Source: Mansonella perstans (taxonomy: Eukaryota; Nematoda; Chromadorea; Rhabditida; Onchocercidae). From it: a stretch of DNA of 64,000 bases. The stretch is taken from positions 310,001 through 374,000 of the forward strand of contig JBAMDO010000036.1 in the NCBI GenBank assembly GCA_037074765.1, read 5' to 3'. Below are positions 24,901 to 37,856 of this stretch, piece after piece. The translations under genes were made by a program, and so were the position numbers. The notes beneath the pieces were generated by a model. It was not told the origin of the DNA and ran no database searches. It saw only the letters and a list, made by a program, of their open reading frames with translations. Every line of letters begins with the position of its first letter. The first letter of the stretch is position 1.

Positions 24901-25171
24901 AGCATTTATTTTTCAAATCCAATCAGTTCTTTAAAAAATTTTAAGAATTTGACTTTTAAACGAAGAAAAGAAAGAAAAGAGAGAGGGAGGAAATGAAAAA
25001 AAAAAGGAAAAAATTTGACACATGAATTCATGCAAAGACATGTCGTTGTGATCTTTCATTTGAAAATTTACTTCGCCTTTTTCACAACCAATCCCTTCAT
25101 ATCGAAAAGCTCGTATTTTAATTATTGTAGGACTATAAAAAACTTACCGAAAAAAGAAGTTCAGGACTTAC
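21922..25171. other. AT-rich region with simple repeats
   Basis: It contains an A-run at 22980-22996 and a CT microsatellite at about 23093-23125. A minus-strand frame around 22600-22672 could hide a short exon but has no clear boundaries. A plus-strand frame at 24768-24854 lacks support. No gene called. Confidence 0.45.
23093..23125. repeat. CT microsatellite
   Basis: A run of CT dinucleotides with a few T interruptions. Simple sequence repeat, no function inferred. Confidence 0.8.
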
Positions 25172-25244
25172 GTAGTGAATTTTTCAAAAGCGGCGATTTC
25201 TCACTGCTAGGCAACAATTGATCTTGCCCAGAAGATGACAGTAG
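25172..25244 (-). CDS. Possible alternative 3' exon of the ADAM gene
   Basis: It follows TTTTTAG and ends at CACTAC/GTAAGT, and encodes LLSSSGQDQLLPSSEKSPLL plus a few residues in phase 0. It would join in frame if the exon at 25927-25802 were spliced at CTCAA/GTATCT instead of running to its TAA. Composition fits an ADAM cytoplasmic tail. A further 3' exon would be needed (end phase 1), which I could not find. Confidence 0.35.
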
Positions 25245-25801
25245 CTAAAAATTGGAAACACAAATACATTCATGTTTTTGTAACAACTAACAGGGCATAT
25301 CTTATTAATGAGAATGATAAAAAGCGGAGAAAGCTCCTCGCTAACGCTTTCCTGTTATCCATGACATGAACCATATTTTATAATCAGAAAAAAATCGATA
25401 ATATTTTACAATATTAAAATTCTAGAACGAAAGACTGACAAGTTTCTGGAAACTTTCTTGACCCAAAAAAATAATCATCCGTAGAATATTTTAGAAAAAC
25501 TGCACTCCTGCAGTGGATTTTGGCTTTTGATTAAAGAAAGATGGAGTTACAAGTAGCTGAAGAAATGCGTTACAACCGACAAATTTTCATCTAAATTAAT
25601 TTAACAAATATGAGATAAAACAAAACAGTCTAGGAAGAATGTTATAAGTCAAAATGTTGACAAAGAGTGAAATTTTAAACTCGGCAGAATCAAAATAACT
25701 TTAAAAAGCTAGTCTAAAACAAAAAAACAACCATACAACCACTCATGGCAAATATTTGCTCCAGTGATATAAACAGTACTATCATAGATAGGCAAAAAAT
25801 A

Positions 25802-28800
25802 TTAGATAAATTTAGCAGATACTTGAGATGTCTTCGGATCAAAACGTGCCGCAATATCCTTTACACTTGCAGGTTTAGCAGCCAACAATGGCTTACCTCT
25901 GTTCCCGGATGTATCGCTATTTATCGCCTAAAATTAGATCTCGTCAAACTTCAGATATAAAGGAAAATTAACTCGTTAAAGGAAACTATCTAGCTGAAAA
26001 CACGCAATAATTTCGTGAAAAAAAATTTTCAAATATTTACACTAGAGTCTGTGCTTCCCAGCAGAAGTTATAACAAATGGCAGCATCAAATAAAACTATA
26101 GACCAAATAATTTCATCAAATAGTTGATTCGAATTTGAATTCCGCAAAAATCTATCAAAATCAATTTTTACTTGCAACAAAAACAAAAGATGTGATACTG
26201 CAGCTTAGTAGAGAGTAAGGCTAGTCGACCAAAAATAATTGATGGATAAAAATCAATTGGCCCATAAGTCAAAAATGAAAAAGCACCATGACTGCAGAAA
26301 TGTAATATAATGAACCATTTTGAAGTAGGATGGGATTTTTTTGGTCATATCACATTTTAGTAATTGGAAATAACAATACCTGGTTATGATGAGGTGGTAG
26401 AGGCGGTGCATACCCTGGTCTAAAGCTTTCTGTCCTCATCATTTTTATTGAATTAGTTTCTGGAGGAACACAATACAATGGTGAAATTTGCTTAGCTGGA
26501 TTTATGCCAAGTTCATCGCCTTTCTCTGCATAGAGCGCTTGCAAAGCTTCACTTCTTGGTCGTTGCGGTACCTTTAAAAAATGCAAATGATAGATTATGC
26601 AGATTGTTTTCATTGAAACAAATAGTGAGAATAAAACTAACTTAAGCAATATCTTGGTAAATTCATCTTGCAAAGAAAATTTTTGGATAATCTTTAGCAA
26701 ACAGCAGTACGAGTCATTCATTTATCACTAATTCATCTAACTCTGAAAAGACAACCAAGACAGTTGCAACAGAATCACAATACCAGTCGCATAACTCACT
26801 TGATTCATTTGCTAGAAAGGATGTCAATGAATATCCGGAAAATGAAATTTAAATAACACTATAAAAAAAAATGATTACTTTAGGAGGGGCAGTGGTTGGT
26901 CTGATCGAATTACGATGTGTGTCATTTGGCTTCGTCGACAGTAAATTCAAAGTAGTGGATGGAACAATGGGTAGACTGATAGCGGGTGGAAGCGGTTGCT
27001 GATAGTTGCGCACATCCGATCCGGTATTTGCCCACACTGAGTTCAGATCAGCCGATCGTGGAGGTGGTGGTGCTTTTCGGATTGGTACCAAAAGCTTCTC
27101 AATTTTCAATGCCTTTTTCAATTTCTCCCAAATTCTAAAGTAACAGGATATCAAATTACCAGAACATTATGATCACACTTCTTATGGAGCAATTTTGTGT
27201 CCTTAAATCGATTTCTCAAAAAACTCGTTAAGTGCTTGGACTCCGATACAACTTTAAATATTACGTACTAACTTCTAAAACGAATATAAATTTCAAAACA
27301 TCCAAAAATAACGTACTCCTTATGCAGCCAAAAATCCCTTTTTCGTTTCACGACAATTGAAATGCCAATAAATGCAATGCTCAGTATCAAAAGAAGCCAA
27401 AATACCACAAAGCCTACATGAATGACACCACCCTCAACAACAGGACCGCTATTTACTGATCCACCTGGACCAGGTATAGCACAGGATGGTCCACCGTAAC
27501 CTGGTTCACAGTGACAATTACCCATATTATTACAGATACCAGCATTATTACATGATATCGGTGAACATTTGGGCGCCATGAGTACTTTTGCAGTTCGATT
27601 CTGACACTTTGCGTCAACGCACATCTATGAAAAACTTATGTGAAATTTCTGTTTTTCTTAAATTTCCAAAAAAAAGATGTTATAAGTTGATTGTTAAAAA
27701 GTTAAAGTTACCTCATCCTGGCCACAGAATGCACCATCCGGAACCATTCCAGGGTCAGGTTCTCTTCCACCACTTATATATTTTGTCCAAATCACTCTAC
27801 AAGCAACATCTTCACCATTGTTCAACCGTAAACCGGTATATGCAGTGTAAACTGTTGACGGATCACCAAACGCCAATTTCTCATTCTCATGGATACAGTG
27901 TAATCGTCCACACTTAATATTACTGAAAACATTCCTGGATGATTGTTTGCCCTCAATATATGTATCATCAATCTTTTTTTACTGCCTAGAGTATATTTGG
28001 AGGTATAAAACTAATCTCAAAATTTTAATTTTCATAAAAAGATGAAACTGAATATATCTTAACTTTTCAGATGGATCTTTAATGAAAAATGTATAACATC
28101 AGATTTTCATTCATCTTTAAAAGGTTCGCCGGTGATATTATGACGACATAAAGTTCCCGACAAAAATTTCTGGAATGAAATGCAAATCGGTTCAACTTGA
28201 TCGATCTTTCGACTAAATGTTGATATTTAGTAAGATTTCATGAATTTCAAAGTAAGAAAAAAGTCACTTTTTATCGCATGGCACAAAACGATTCGTTTCA
28301 TGTAAAAAACCACAATTCCCACCACTGCTTCCATATAAATTCAACTCATAGCATGCTGGAGCTGCATTTTTTCCAGTTGGTCCCCAAATATGTTGACATT
28401 GGGCATCACGACTTCCACAATAACCATTATAGCAATAATCCTGCAAAAAAACTTTTTTGTATGATCAAAGAAAGACTTAAGAAAACCTATTTATTCTAAC
28501 AATAACAATAAAACTTAAAAATAATGAAGTTATTTTATAATACAAGCATGAACTTCCTATAATTTAGATCATTTACATTAAATAGTCTAACTTTTCAGAA
28601 TTAGCAAGTAGAAGCACATTTCGATCATATTTGATAGTAATGGTTGCTTTTTCTTGAAACATCAACTAAAGAAAAGAAGCTAAAACTTACATCAGCATGA
28701 TTCGGGCATTCACGACCGTCTTGAACAAAGAAATCTGCTGGACAGTGTTCCATATGACCGTCACAATATTCTGGTAAATCGCATTCGTTAGTCGCCTGAC

Positions 28801-31800
28801 GACAAAGAGTAGTAGCTGGTAAGATTTGGCAGGTATTCAAATCACAACATTCCCCACTGGCGCAGACAGCCGCTTCTGCTAACTGACATGTTACTGGATT
28901 ACAACATTTATTGATACAAGCGCTCTGAAAAAAAAAATACCTATGTTGACTGTTGCATATTTTCCTTTCTTTCATGATATGAAAACTGACATACAGTGAT
29001 TACGGAAGATATTGTAATTATTTCATTATCAGAACCATTATGCATCAAATTTAAACTTTGAAATAGGGTTAGGATTTGAACATAATTTGAGCATCACCAT
29101 AAGTGCATCAAATAAATTATGAAAAAAGCAAAATATTTTTGCTATTGTAAACCATTTTGAGAATGTCCATGTTTAGTTTTAAGATGCCCATCTTAAAAAT
29201 CAGTTCTTTTATCGAAACTTAAATGTGAATTGCTCATTTAAGATCATTTAAGATTTAAGAGAGCTCATTTAAGAGGTTAAAAATAGAACTTTTTCCATAA
29301 AATCAAACAAACCGGTGTTCCACAGTCACATTCTTCACCAGATTCTACAATTCCATTCCCACAACGTGCACCACCAAATGCAGTTTCGGGAGAATTGCGC
29401 AAACAGTAATCCATTCCACGGGAAAAACTGTGTTGTAATGCACGCAAACTGCATTCTGACCAGAATGTTGGATGAGTAATGCTAGAAATTATATTCATTT
29501 GTCTTGTAAAAAGACTAAGTTATGATCAATAAGTTGGAGATTCTCTTAAATCTAATTAACTAAGTTAACACTAATTTTTTTCTTAGTTTAATGTTCTGCT
29601 GGTTACCTCACTTTCAGTAGAGACAAAATTAATTGCTCCAACCGTCAAAGTGAAGTCATAAAAAATACTAGTATCTTCTAAAATCCCCCATATCTGAACC
29701 ATCTTCAATTAGTAGAACGCAGAAATCAAATGCGATCTTACCCCGTAGATGGAGACATAATACATGATTTTGCTCGACAACGGCATTCCACTTCATCGAT
29801 ATCATGCTCCAGTCCAAAATTATGCCCCATTTCGTGCGCAATGGTAGCAGCAACAAATGCAGCTTGATCACTGTGCTCCATATCAACTCCACCGGAAAAA
29901 TCATAAGAACACATCGTACCTTTGAAAGCCTTTCCAACAATGTTGCCTTCAAACATAGCTCCACTGCAAAATGACAGAAATCAAAACTATATGAATTCAT
30001 TGTAAAATTAGTGCCGAAATTCCATTTACTAAACTTCGGAATCAAAACAAGAATTACCCAACGAAATATGATAACAGCAACGATTTACTTAATGCCAAAC
30101 ATCGAACACTTCTATCACATTAAGATAAGTTAAGCACAATACGTTAAATTCTAGAGTTAAACTGTCAAATCCAAGCAAAGCTTACATAAAGCGTAATCAC
30201 AAAAGTGTCTGAGGCATGAGATAATTCCATAAAAGTATCGTAAATTCAGTGCTTCAGATCGGAATGGTAAACAGTTTATTATTGGGAAAAGCGTTTTATG
30301 ATCGGACTGTACCCATGAAAATAGAGCCAATCGAAAGTACAACTTATAGTAATACTAACGTAAGTAAATGTGCATTATCGTGAGGATGATCCTTCAACAA
30401 GCCTTTCCGCCAGTTTAGAAAATTCCACAGCGTTGTATCAGAATTTGATGTAATATCTACTGGATTATCATTTGTCCATACATCAGCCCAAACAAGAATC
30501 ACTCGAATATTAAGTGGCAGATATAACTGAAATATAAATATTGCATTCACATCAAACTTGATAAACAGAGAATCATCACAAAATAAACCATATTTTTTTA
30601 TAAAAAAGTTCTGGACAAAATTTAACAAACGTTGTTCCCCCTTTTTTTCGCGAAACTCAAATCAAATTCAATAATTATAGCGAAATGTATCAATCAAAAA
30701 AAAGTTATACCGAATTGATATAATTGGTGATAGCGTTAAGTCTTTGCATTACTTCAGTTTCGTTGTTCTGATGTCTCTCAAACTGAAATTTTACAATTCA
30801 TCTCACCGTAATATAAATTACTCTTTAGGATATTACACTACTTTCTCCTCATTGTCAGTAATTTAACAGTAAAAAAACAGTAAAAAAAAGTATGTTTAGT
30901 GATACGAATCTGAACTACCTAACTTTATAATACTAATTATAAAGTTAGGTAGTTTATACATTCCATCAGAATTGATTTTTAATACATATTTAAAGACCAA
31001 CATTTACTATCCAAACAGAAACGGTTAAAAAACTGATGGATAAAGTTACGGCTAATTTAACAGTAGTTGTAATATTAAAAGTTTAAATCTTAGCCAAAAA
31101 TGAAACAGTGCATTAAATCCGCTTCTAGCAGAAATCGTCGACATGACAGTTTAGAATATTATAAACTCTGAATCAGATATATAGTGCAACTGATAATTTT
31201 ATTAATACATTTAAAGTTACCAACCACTAATTTGTCTGCAATAAGTGCCAATTCTACGTAACGCCAACGTCCGTCTAAAAATTGCTCATAATATTCAGCC
31301 ATATGAGATCCATCAATAGAACGCTTACTTCTTTGTCCCCAATCTGAAAAAACTTTCTTTGCATTTCATTACAAATTATATGAAAACGAACTATAAAATC
31401 ATCATAAAAGCAATTACCGCAGGACTGATGAGACAATGGAATAAAATAAAATGATGCATTCAAATCCGCTTCTAGCACAAATCGTCGATCATTTATCGTG
31501 AATAATCCTCTGAAAACTTGATTTACTTATTAGGGAAGTTCATTTCGACTCTTCAAAATTCCAAATGGTTTTTGATAACTAAAAAAACATAAGGTTATTT
31601 AGCTTGACCCATTACAATAAGGACTGAACAACTACCATAAGGTATACAGGTCATCTCACGATGTATAACCATTTTATTTTAACAAGAGAACTGGTTGCAC
31701 GATGGTCTTCAGCCAATATAAGACAGTAATCATTCTGAAAGACTAATACTTTTCGAGGTGTCTCCGAAGCTGATGCAATTAAAATGCAGAAGACAGTAAG

Positions 31801-32296
31801 AATTCAGGGACGGATTTAAAATGCCTTAATACTATAAACTTACCCAAAAAGTGATATCGAACAAGTGCTCATAGCGCTGTGCTCACCGGTATTGCTTACA
31901 CCCTCGAAATGACACGGCATTTCAACCTGAAAAGAAGCATGCAATACAAAAAATACTTCATTCTTGTCATTATAATACAACTCAAAATTTTGACCACGAG
32001 CAATTATTGAAGACAATAAGCTTAACAAATAAAGTTACTGTGTAAACGATTTCTAAAATGCTACAAAAGAAATGACTGAATAGCAATACAGTAATGTTTT
32101 CGAGAAACTGAACCTCAGAAGTTTTTGGTAGCTCTCGGTTCGGTTGGAACAAAAAGTTTCGACTTTCCCCAGTATCATTCTCGAGCCTGAGTTCAAATTT
32201 GGGTTGCTTTGTTTGACTAATAGATATAAGTTGATTAGCATTCAGTTCATCCTCATCGTAATAAATGCGTAGCGGGCAGTGCATATCATAATGCAT
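25802..32296 (-). CDS. adm-2: ADAM-family membrane metalloprotease-disintegrin
   Basis: Exons (minus): 32296-32114, 31926-31844, 31509-31418, 31343-31225, 30782-30711, 30526-30360, 29963-29742, 29481-29313, 28924-28691, 28440-28268, 27922-27712, 27624-27317, 27134-26879, 26571-26380 and 25927-25802. Domain order: prodomain (PCHFEGVSNTGEHSAMSTC), furin-like RSKR, M12B protease with zinc motif HEMGHNFGLEHD and Met-turn CIMSPS, disintegrin (CGNGIVESGEECDCG), cysteine-rich region, EGF (CNNMGNCHCEPGYGGPSC), membrane span (VGFVVFWLLLILSIAFIG) and a proline-rich tail (KAPPPPRSAD, YAPPLPPHHN) suited to SH3 partners. All catalytic residues are present. An active protease with long tail resembles nematode adm-2 (meltrin-like). 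The signal-peptide exon upstream of 32296 was not found. If the 26380 donor is unused, translation ends at 26350. Confidence 0.9.
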
Positions 32297-33729
32297 CTCC
32301 CAATTTCTTTTGCTTTATCAATCCTAAAAATCTCGAGAATACAGCTCATAATAACGAATAGAAATGCATATAATTCGCAATAATAAAAATAAAAAAAAAT
32401 TGGTAATAGCAGATTAAAATGGCATAAATATTAATTCTCAAACATTAATTATACCACATATAGGTAGCATGATGCTAATATTCTAAAACTTTAGTACAAT
32501 CAACTAGCTGCAAGAAAGCTAAGCTTGAATTAATCAATTTAAACTAGTATAATTACGTAGCACTTCAAGAATAGATGAAAAAATAATGAACAATCATTGA
32601 ACTGATTCGGAATTCTCTGTTGTATTCAGCAATATGATTGTTTGTAAAGTTCTGAATGTTTTTTTTTTCTCCTTCATATAAGACATTTTTGAAATTTCAA
32701 AAAAATACTTTTTCTGAGATTTAAAATAGAACTGTGAAATGAGAGGTTAAGGAATAGAAAGAACTATTTTTTTTTCGCCGTTGGCAAAAAAACAACCAAT
32801 GTTTTCACGATGTTTATTATCAAAAAGAAAAAGAAAATGATGATTTCAAATTAAAATCAATAAAACAGAAAGCCTTACTAACCAAATGATTCTGATTCAC
32901 AATATATGGAAAGAATTATATCATTCATATAATACGGCAATCAATCTGTACAAATATCTTCTTCTGTTGGTACTATCATTTACTATAGCTGTACTATTTT
33001 GTAGTCAACAAATAAATAAAGGTTAAAGGAAATCATTCAAGCGAAAAAATCAGTGCCAATACTCTAAGATAATGACCTTTGAATGCACAATATGATTGGC
33101 TTAAAGTTAATATTGAATAATTTAAAAATTTCTATCTGCCACCCAACAACTAACTTTTTTTTGTGATATTTTCCTTTTTTCTTATCTAATCTTCTCCCGA
33201 TGATATTTTTATTTGGAGGTGCATAGAAAGTTCAAACTTCCTCACTCTCTAAATAATATGAATTAATTATAAAAATTATTATCAGAAGAAAATTAAAAGG
33301 AGCATGAATAAAATTTGATCGTACAGTAAGTAAGTAAAATGTATATCTATGCAATTTATTTAAATTAATTTTAAAAGCAGAAAAGAAAGTGGAATTTTTA
33401 AGAGATTATTTACAACAGCAGTCGATTAAATGTTTTAGGAAGCTTTAAATAAAATATAATTATAAAAGAAAGAAACAAAATGGGTAAAATTCAGTATTTG
33501 TGAATGATGAAAAGAATTGCCTGAGATGTGAAAAAGTTGAATTTGTCGACGAAATGCTTTCAATCTTATAATTTGCTTTCCTGTTTCTTTAGATAACCTC
33601 TACTGAAGTATGTATCATTTCCTTCTCTCTTTTTACCCTATCAAATTTCTAATGCAAAAAAGCATAATTAATGATTCGTCACTTATATTTTGTTACCGAA
33701 ATTGAATGTTACCGAAATATTTGACTACG

Positions 33730-33845
33730 AAATAATTGAAATGAGTGAAATAACTGAAATAAATGAAATAACTGAAATAATTGAAATAATTGAAATAGCT
33801 GAAATAAAGTTAAATAACTGAAATAATTGAAATAACTGTAATAGA
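33730..33845. repeat. AAATAACTG-type minisatellite
   Basis: Around ten imperfect copies of a 9-10 base motif (AAATAACTG / AAATAATTG / AAATAGCTG). It creates a spurious Phe/Gln/Leu-rich minus-strand open frame. Confidence 0.85.
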
Positions 33846-34071
33846 GATTTGAAAATGTTTCAGAAAAGAATGAAATTTGATTCGCAGATTGTAAAAAATC
33901 GGTGCACAATTCGGTAAGAAAAAGGAATTAAGGATGAATCATACTTTAAATTTTCAGAGAGTCAATCATTAAACTTGAACTGTGGCGGCCATTTCAATGT
34001 ACTAGGAGAACATTTTGCAACCGGTATTTCTCTTTCATATTCAAAGTCTAAATTGTATTATTATTGTATGG

Positions 34072-34176
34072 TGTGTGTGTGTGTGTGTGTGTCTGTGTGT
34101 GTGTCTGTGTGTGTGTCTGTGTGTGTGTCTGTGTGTGTGTCTGTGTGTGTGTCTGTGTGTGTGTGTGTGTGTGTGT
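34072..34176. repeat. GT microsatellite with 10-base superperiod
   Basis: A GT run in which a C interrupts every tenth base: GTGTGTGTCT is repeated about six times, flanked by pure GT runs. It gives spurious open frames on both strands. Confidence 0.9.
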
Positions 34177-34691
34177 ATATGTAGCGTGTATTTGTATCAG
34201 TAATTTGGTATATTTATGAAATGTATTCATTGAAAAGAAATGATTCATCAAATATGCAAGAGTATCCAATGTACAATGATAATAACATTTACATTGAATT
34301 TATTACAATTTGCATATTACAATTTTATATGTTAAAATTGAAACATTTCCCATTGAGTATAAAAGTATAAATATTCTTACAACATAAATAAATATCAAAA
34401 TTAAAAAAGTAACAATGAAAAATAATAATAATTTATTTTTTAATTAATTATTAGAATGAGAAGGAAGAAAAAAAATAGCCATGAATTTTAATGAATTTAA
34501 AGAGGAAAAAATAAGCAAAATATTATTTTATACAAAAAATTATTCATTTCATTAATGTTTATAAATTCAAATATCAATTTGAAGCGCACAAGACTTTCTC
34601 ATTAGATTTTCTACCGAAAAAAGACACAAGGATAACCTTGTCAAGATTTGAATACTGTTGAAACAAGATAAGTAATGCTTTTAGAATTTAC

Positions 34692-35730
34692 CCGAATTAC
34701 CCATTGTAACTTGCAAAAATGTTGTTCCTAACATCACTCTGATAGTTGTCGTTAGAGCAATATTTAGATCGGTAAACAGAATTCTGATTTTGCGGAATAA
34801 TCGCTTTAGCATTATCAAAAATGTCAACGATCCTACATGAATCAAAACATTAAATCAAGGTGTGCAGTTTGAAAGTGATCGTGAAAAACAAAATTCAACT
34901 AGCAAAATTATTTCGACTTTTCCAATAGTCATATAATTTTGAAATGTCTGTTTAACTTGACAACGATTCTCTTGTAACTTGATCTATTATTTATAAATGA
35001 AATTAATCTAAGGATTTATGAAATCTTGGTCATACTCTGATTAAGAGAAGATATGCGGTAGTGATCCATTTCAAATTTTATTATATCTCAATCGTATTAT
35101 GACTATGTGAAGAAATTATAATAAATTCTAAAACTTTCTTTATCTTTATCACTTTTGTTGCTAGAAGTAGCACAACAACTTCGCCAATTACTTACCCTCT
35201 TTTCGACAACTTGTAATCTCATATCATAAATTTGTAATTTAAAGTTTCGCTACAAATTAGCAATTTGAAATCTCATTATTAATTATTTAAAATTTTATAG
35301 AGAATTTGCAATTTAAAATTTCATCGAAAATGTATAATTTAAAAATGTAATGCTAGTTAAACATAGAAAATCCAGTATTACTACTACTGTCTGTTTAAAC
35401 ATACCAATAAAGAGTTGCTGATTAAAAACTAACAAAGCAATAACTGGAACCTCCAGTGCTCGAGATAAATTGCAGTAATAAATCAACCAGTTCTCGGACA
35501 ACTAATTACTTTTATTTTTCTGCATTAAAAAAGTATTGGCAAAATATATTATTACTGTAATGAAATCAATATCTAAATAATATGCAATTCATTCCTATAA
35601 GTAAAGTTTACAGAGAAACAAATTTAAAATTCCGAAAAAAATTTATAGTACCGAGAAGTTTGCAGAATGGTTTCCACGCGATAATTCGTCTTCTGTAATC
35701 ATGTAACAAGATGTTTCGTAGGAAATCCGT
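34692..35730 (-). CDS. Exons of an unrecognised membrane protein
   Basis: Three exon-like pieces with matching phases. The first runs from about 35730 to 35652, ending AACTTCTCG/GTACTA, and encodes ...CYMITEDELSRGNHSANFS. The second, 35501-35405, follows TAATTAG, ends TTTATTG/GTATGT, and encodes ...LSRALEVPVIALLVFNQQLF. The third, 34832-34692, follows CATGTAG, ends TCGG/GTAAAT, and encodes LTFLIMLKRLFRKIRILF and LTTTIRVMLGTTFLQVTMG. Hydrophobic runs suggest at least two membrane segments. First and last exons are missing. I do not recognise the family. It lies upstream of the ADAM gene on the same strand. Confidence 0.4.
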
Positions 35731-36718
35731 TTATGATAACAACTTCAGTTATCATTTTGCTTCTGTACTTACTTTGGATGAATTTTCAGTGCTATTTAAA
35801 TGGATGAAATTATTCTTACCGCTCTTTCCTTCCCTTCGCCTTTCTATTTATCCCACTTTTCATTCAAACATTCAAACATTGCACAACATCTTGCTGTGAT
35901 AGAATGAAAATATATCCTCAATTTTGTATCAATGTTAAATTAAATACTTAATAACTGGAGTACTGAATTCGTAATGTTGCGTTATGCTTATTAATCAATC
36001 ATACAGAATACATGAATAAGCGTATGAACTGTGCAACAAATTCATATAAATGAGTTTTCAAACATATTCTCGTATTCATTTAATTCAAGAATCAATAAAT
36101 ATATACAATTTACCAAAGATACAAACAAGAATTTGAAAAAAATTAACAAATTACAGTTCGAAAATTGCAAAGATCATCAAGGTTCTTGGTAGGAATCGGA
36201 AATGGAATCAGAAACACATTCCGCACAACTATGCGGGTCCTGAAAGTCTTTAACGACAGTCGACAGTTCCCAGTGCGCATTCGTCATACATAACATTCAC
36301 GTTTGCAACCATTCTGTTTTTTATTTAGCGCCGCTGAAGTGATTTTCAAAATTAATTCCGGCAAATGATCACTTGAAGAATCAAAATTCATTTTTGAAAT
36401 TGAGATTTCTCAAATAAATAAATTTGAACTCAAATTCAAATTCAGTAGTTCGAATAACGAATAGAGAGCAAACATAAATATTATAATAACGCACGCACTG
36501 CTATTGCCATCAGATACCACGTCTTATGCCTGATTTGTCACACCCTGTAATCAATTAACGGACAGTAACCAATTAATGTTATTTGTTCAGTTTCAGAGAC
36601 TGCCATTTTATAAGCCAGGTAAAAAGTTGCAAAATCGATTACTGTCCGAACACTGCTTTTAACTTAAATGAATTATTACAAGTCGCAAGAAGCAGTGAAG
36701 AGAACTTTAGCAAATAGC
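35731..36718. other. Intergenic sequence left of repeat unit II
   Basis: No supported gene. A somewhat GC-richer patch at about 36180-36340 contains a short minus-strand ATG frame of about 20 codons and a TTTCAG-preceded open stretch with cysteines, too short to call. Confidence 0.4.
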
Positions 36719-37856
36719 TCAGTCGCCGACAACCTTGGCCTTTTGCAGTAAGTTGAAAGCATAATCCTCAATACATCCTTCGAACCACCAGTTTCTGATA
36801 TTTTTAATTACTTGAGATCTAGTAATCTTACGATGAAGATATTTGCATAATTCACAGTAACTGTTTAGGTCGAATGTTTTCTGATAATGTTTCGTCCATT
36901 TCAAATAACTGAAAAAGTCAAGATGAAGGTCATGCAACAGAATTCAAACAGTCGAGGATAATTTAATTGTTCAATTAAAGGAATGCTTTATCATAGTATA
37001 TATTTGGATATTTCCGATATTTATTATTATTCAATTAGCGATAAAAAAAGCAATATTATCCAAGCAAGTTATCTTTTTAGCATTTAAGACAATATTACCT
37101 CAAATATGCCGAATTATTATTTGACAAATATAGCAGATATTTTGCTAGTTCTCGTGGAGATGTGAAGTCATCTGCAGCAATGAATGATCCAGGCGGTAAA
37201 AGATCTTCATAGATGGACTTTTTTAGCACCACAGGTACCAGCAATCTCAATAGGCTTTTGAATAGTTTCTCAGTGATATAATCACGACATATGCTATTCT
37301 CAAATGCCAAATAGAAACGATGTTGTGCTGCAACTTATAAAGCAGTGAGGAACTCAAAGGTCAGCCAGGAAGTAAGAATTTCAATGAAAAAAGCTAGGAG
37401 GATAAAATGTACCAGCTTCTTTCACTTCACATTCTTTATCGCAAGTACTATTGTTGCATCGTCCATGTTGCGTGATATTTATATATGTTTGAAGTCGTTT
37501 CACGTATAATTCACGTTTTGATCTAGTCTGACAATTTGAAACCAGTTGCAAAACAGGTCGTACTTTCTTGCTGGCTATTTTCATCACCTTTCAAAGTAAA
37601 GACAATTTTCCGTTGAATTCGAAAAAGTTTTTGATTAATTTTTAGCAAATATTTTATTGATTTAATATTTTGCAATTTGCTGCCAAACAGAAAACTGTCA
37701 GAAACTATTTCAGTTTTTTTGATATAAGTTTAAACTACTTCAATATCCAATCAAAAAGGACAACACACTTCAGTCCAATTCCAAATTTGTTCCAGCGGTG
37801 TGAGATCGGTGATCTCTTTCATCATACCGTATGGCACGTGAATGTCGCTGTCACGT
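36719..37856 (-). pseudogene. Alpha-1,3-fucosyltransferase (GT10), copy II, 5'-truncated
   Basis: Only the last four exons remain: 37856-37769, 37587-37413, 37327-37099 and 36908-36719. They are in frame and nearly identical to the intact copy at 45693-48268. About 130 bp upstream, at roughly 38010, intron 3 is fused through a T-run to the GAATGTAATTTCATTCTG sequence of exon 1, so exons 2 and 3 and most of exon 1 are deleted. The last exon ends differently from the other two copies (QKAKVVGD), because similarity ends at the left edge of the repeat. Without the anchor and the N-terminal half of the catalytic domain it is not expected to work. Confidence 0.85.

Larger units (their letters stand above)
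32297..34691. other. Region upstream of the ADAM gene
   Basis: AT-rich. It should contain the missing first exon(s) of the ADAM gene, but I could not identify a signal-peptide exon. It also holds two simple-sequence arrays, at about 33730-33845 and 34072-34176. Confidence 0.5.

Noticed and set aside
26350..26379. Readthrough tail of the ADAM gene ending at 26350 as the main C-terminus
   Set aside because: A good donor (CCAG/GTATTG) precedes it, and an in-phase downstream exon at 25927-25802 encodes more protein-like sequence. It is kept only as an alternative.
33709..33909. Minus-strand frame rich in Phe/Gln/Leu
   Set aside because: Produced by the AAATAACTG-type minisatellite.
33975..34269. 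Three overlapping open frames on both strands rich in Cys/Val and Thr/His
   Set aside because: They are translations of the GT microsatellite.
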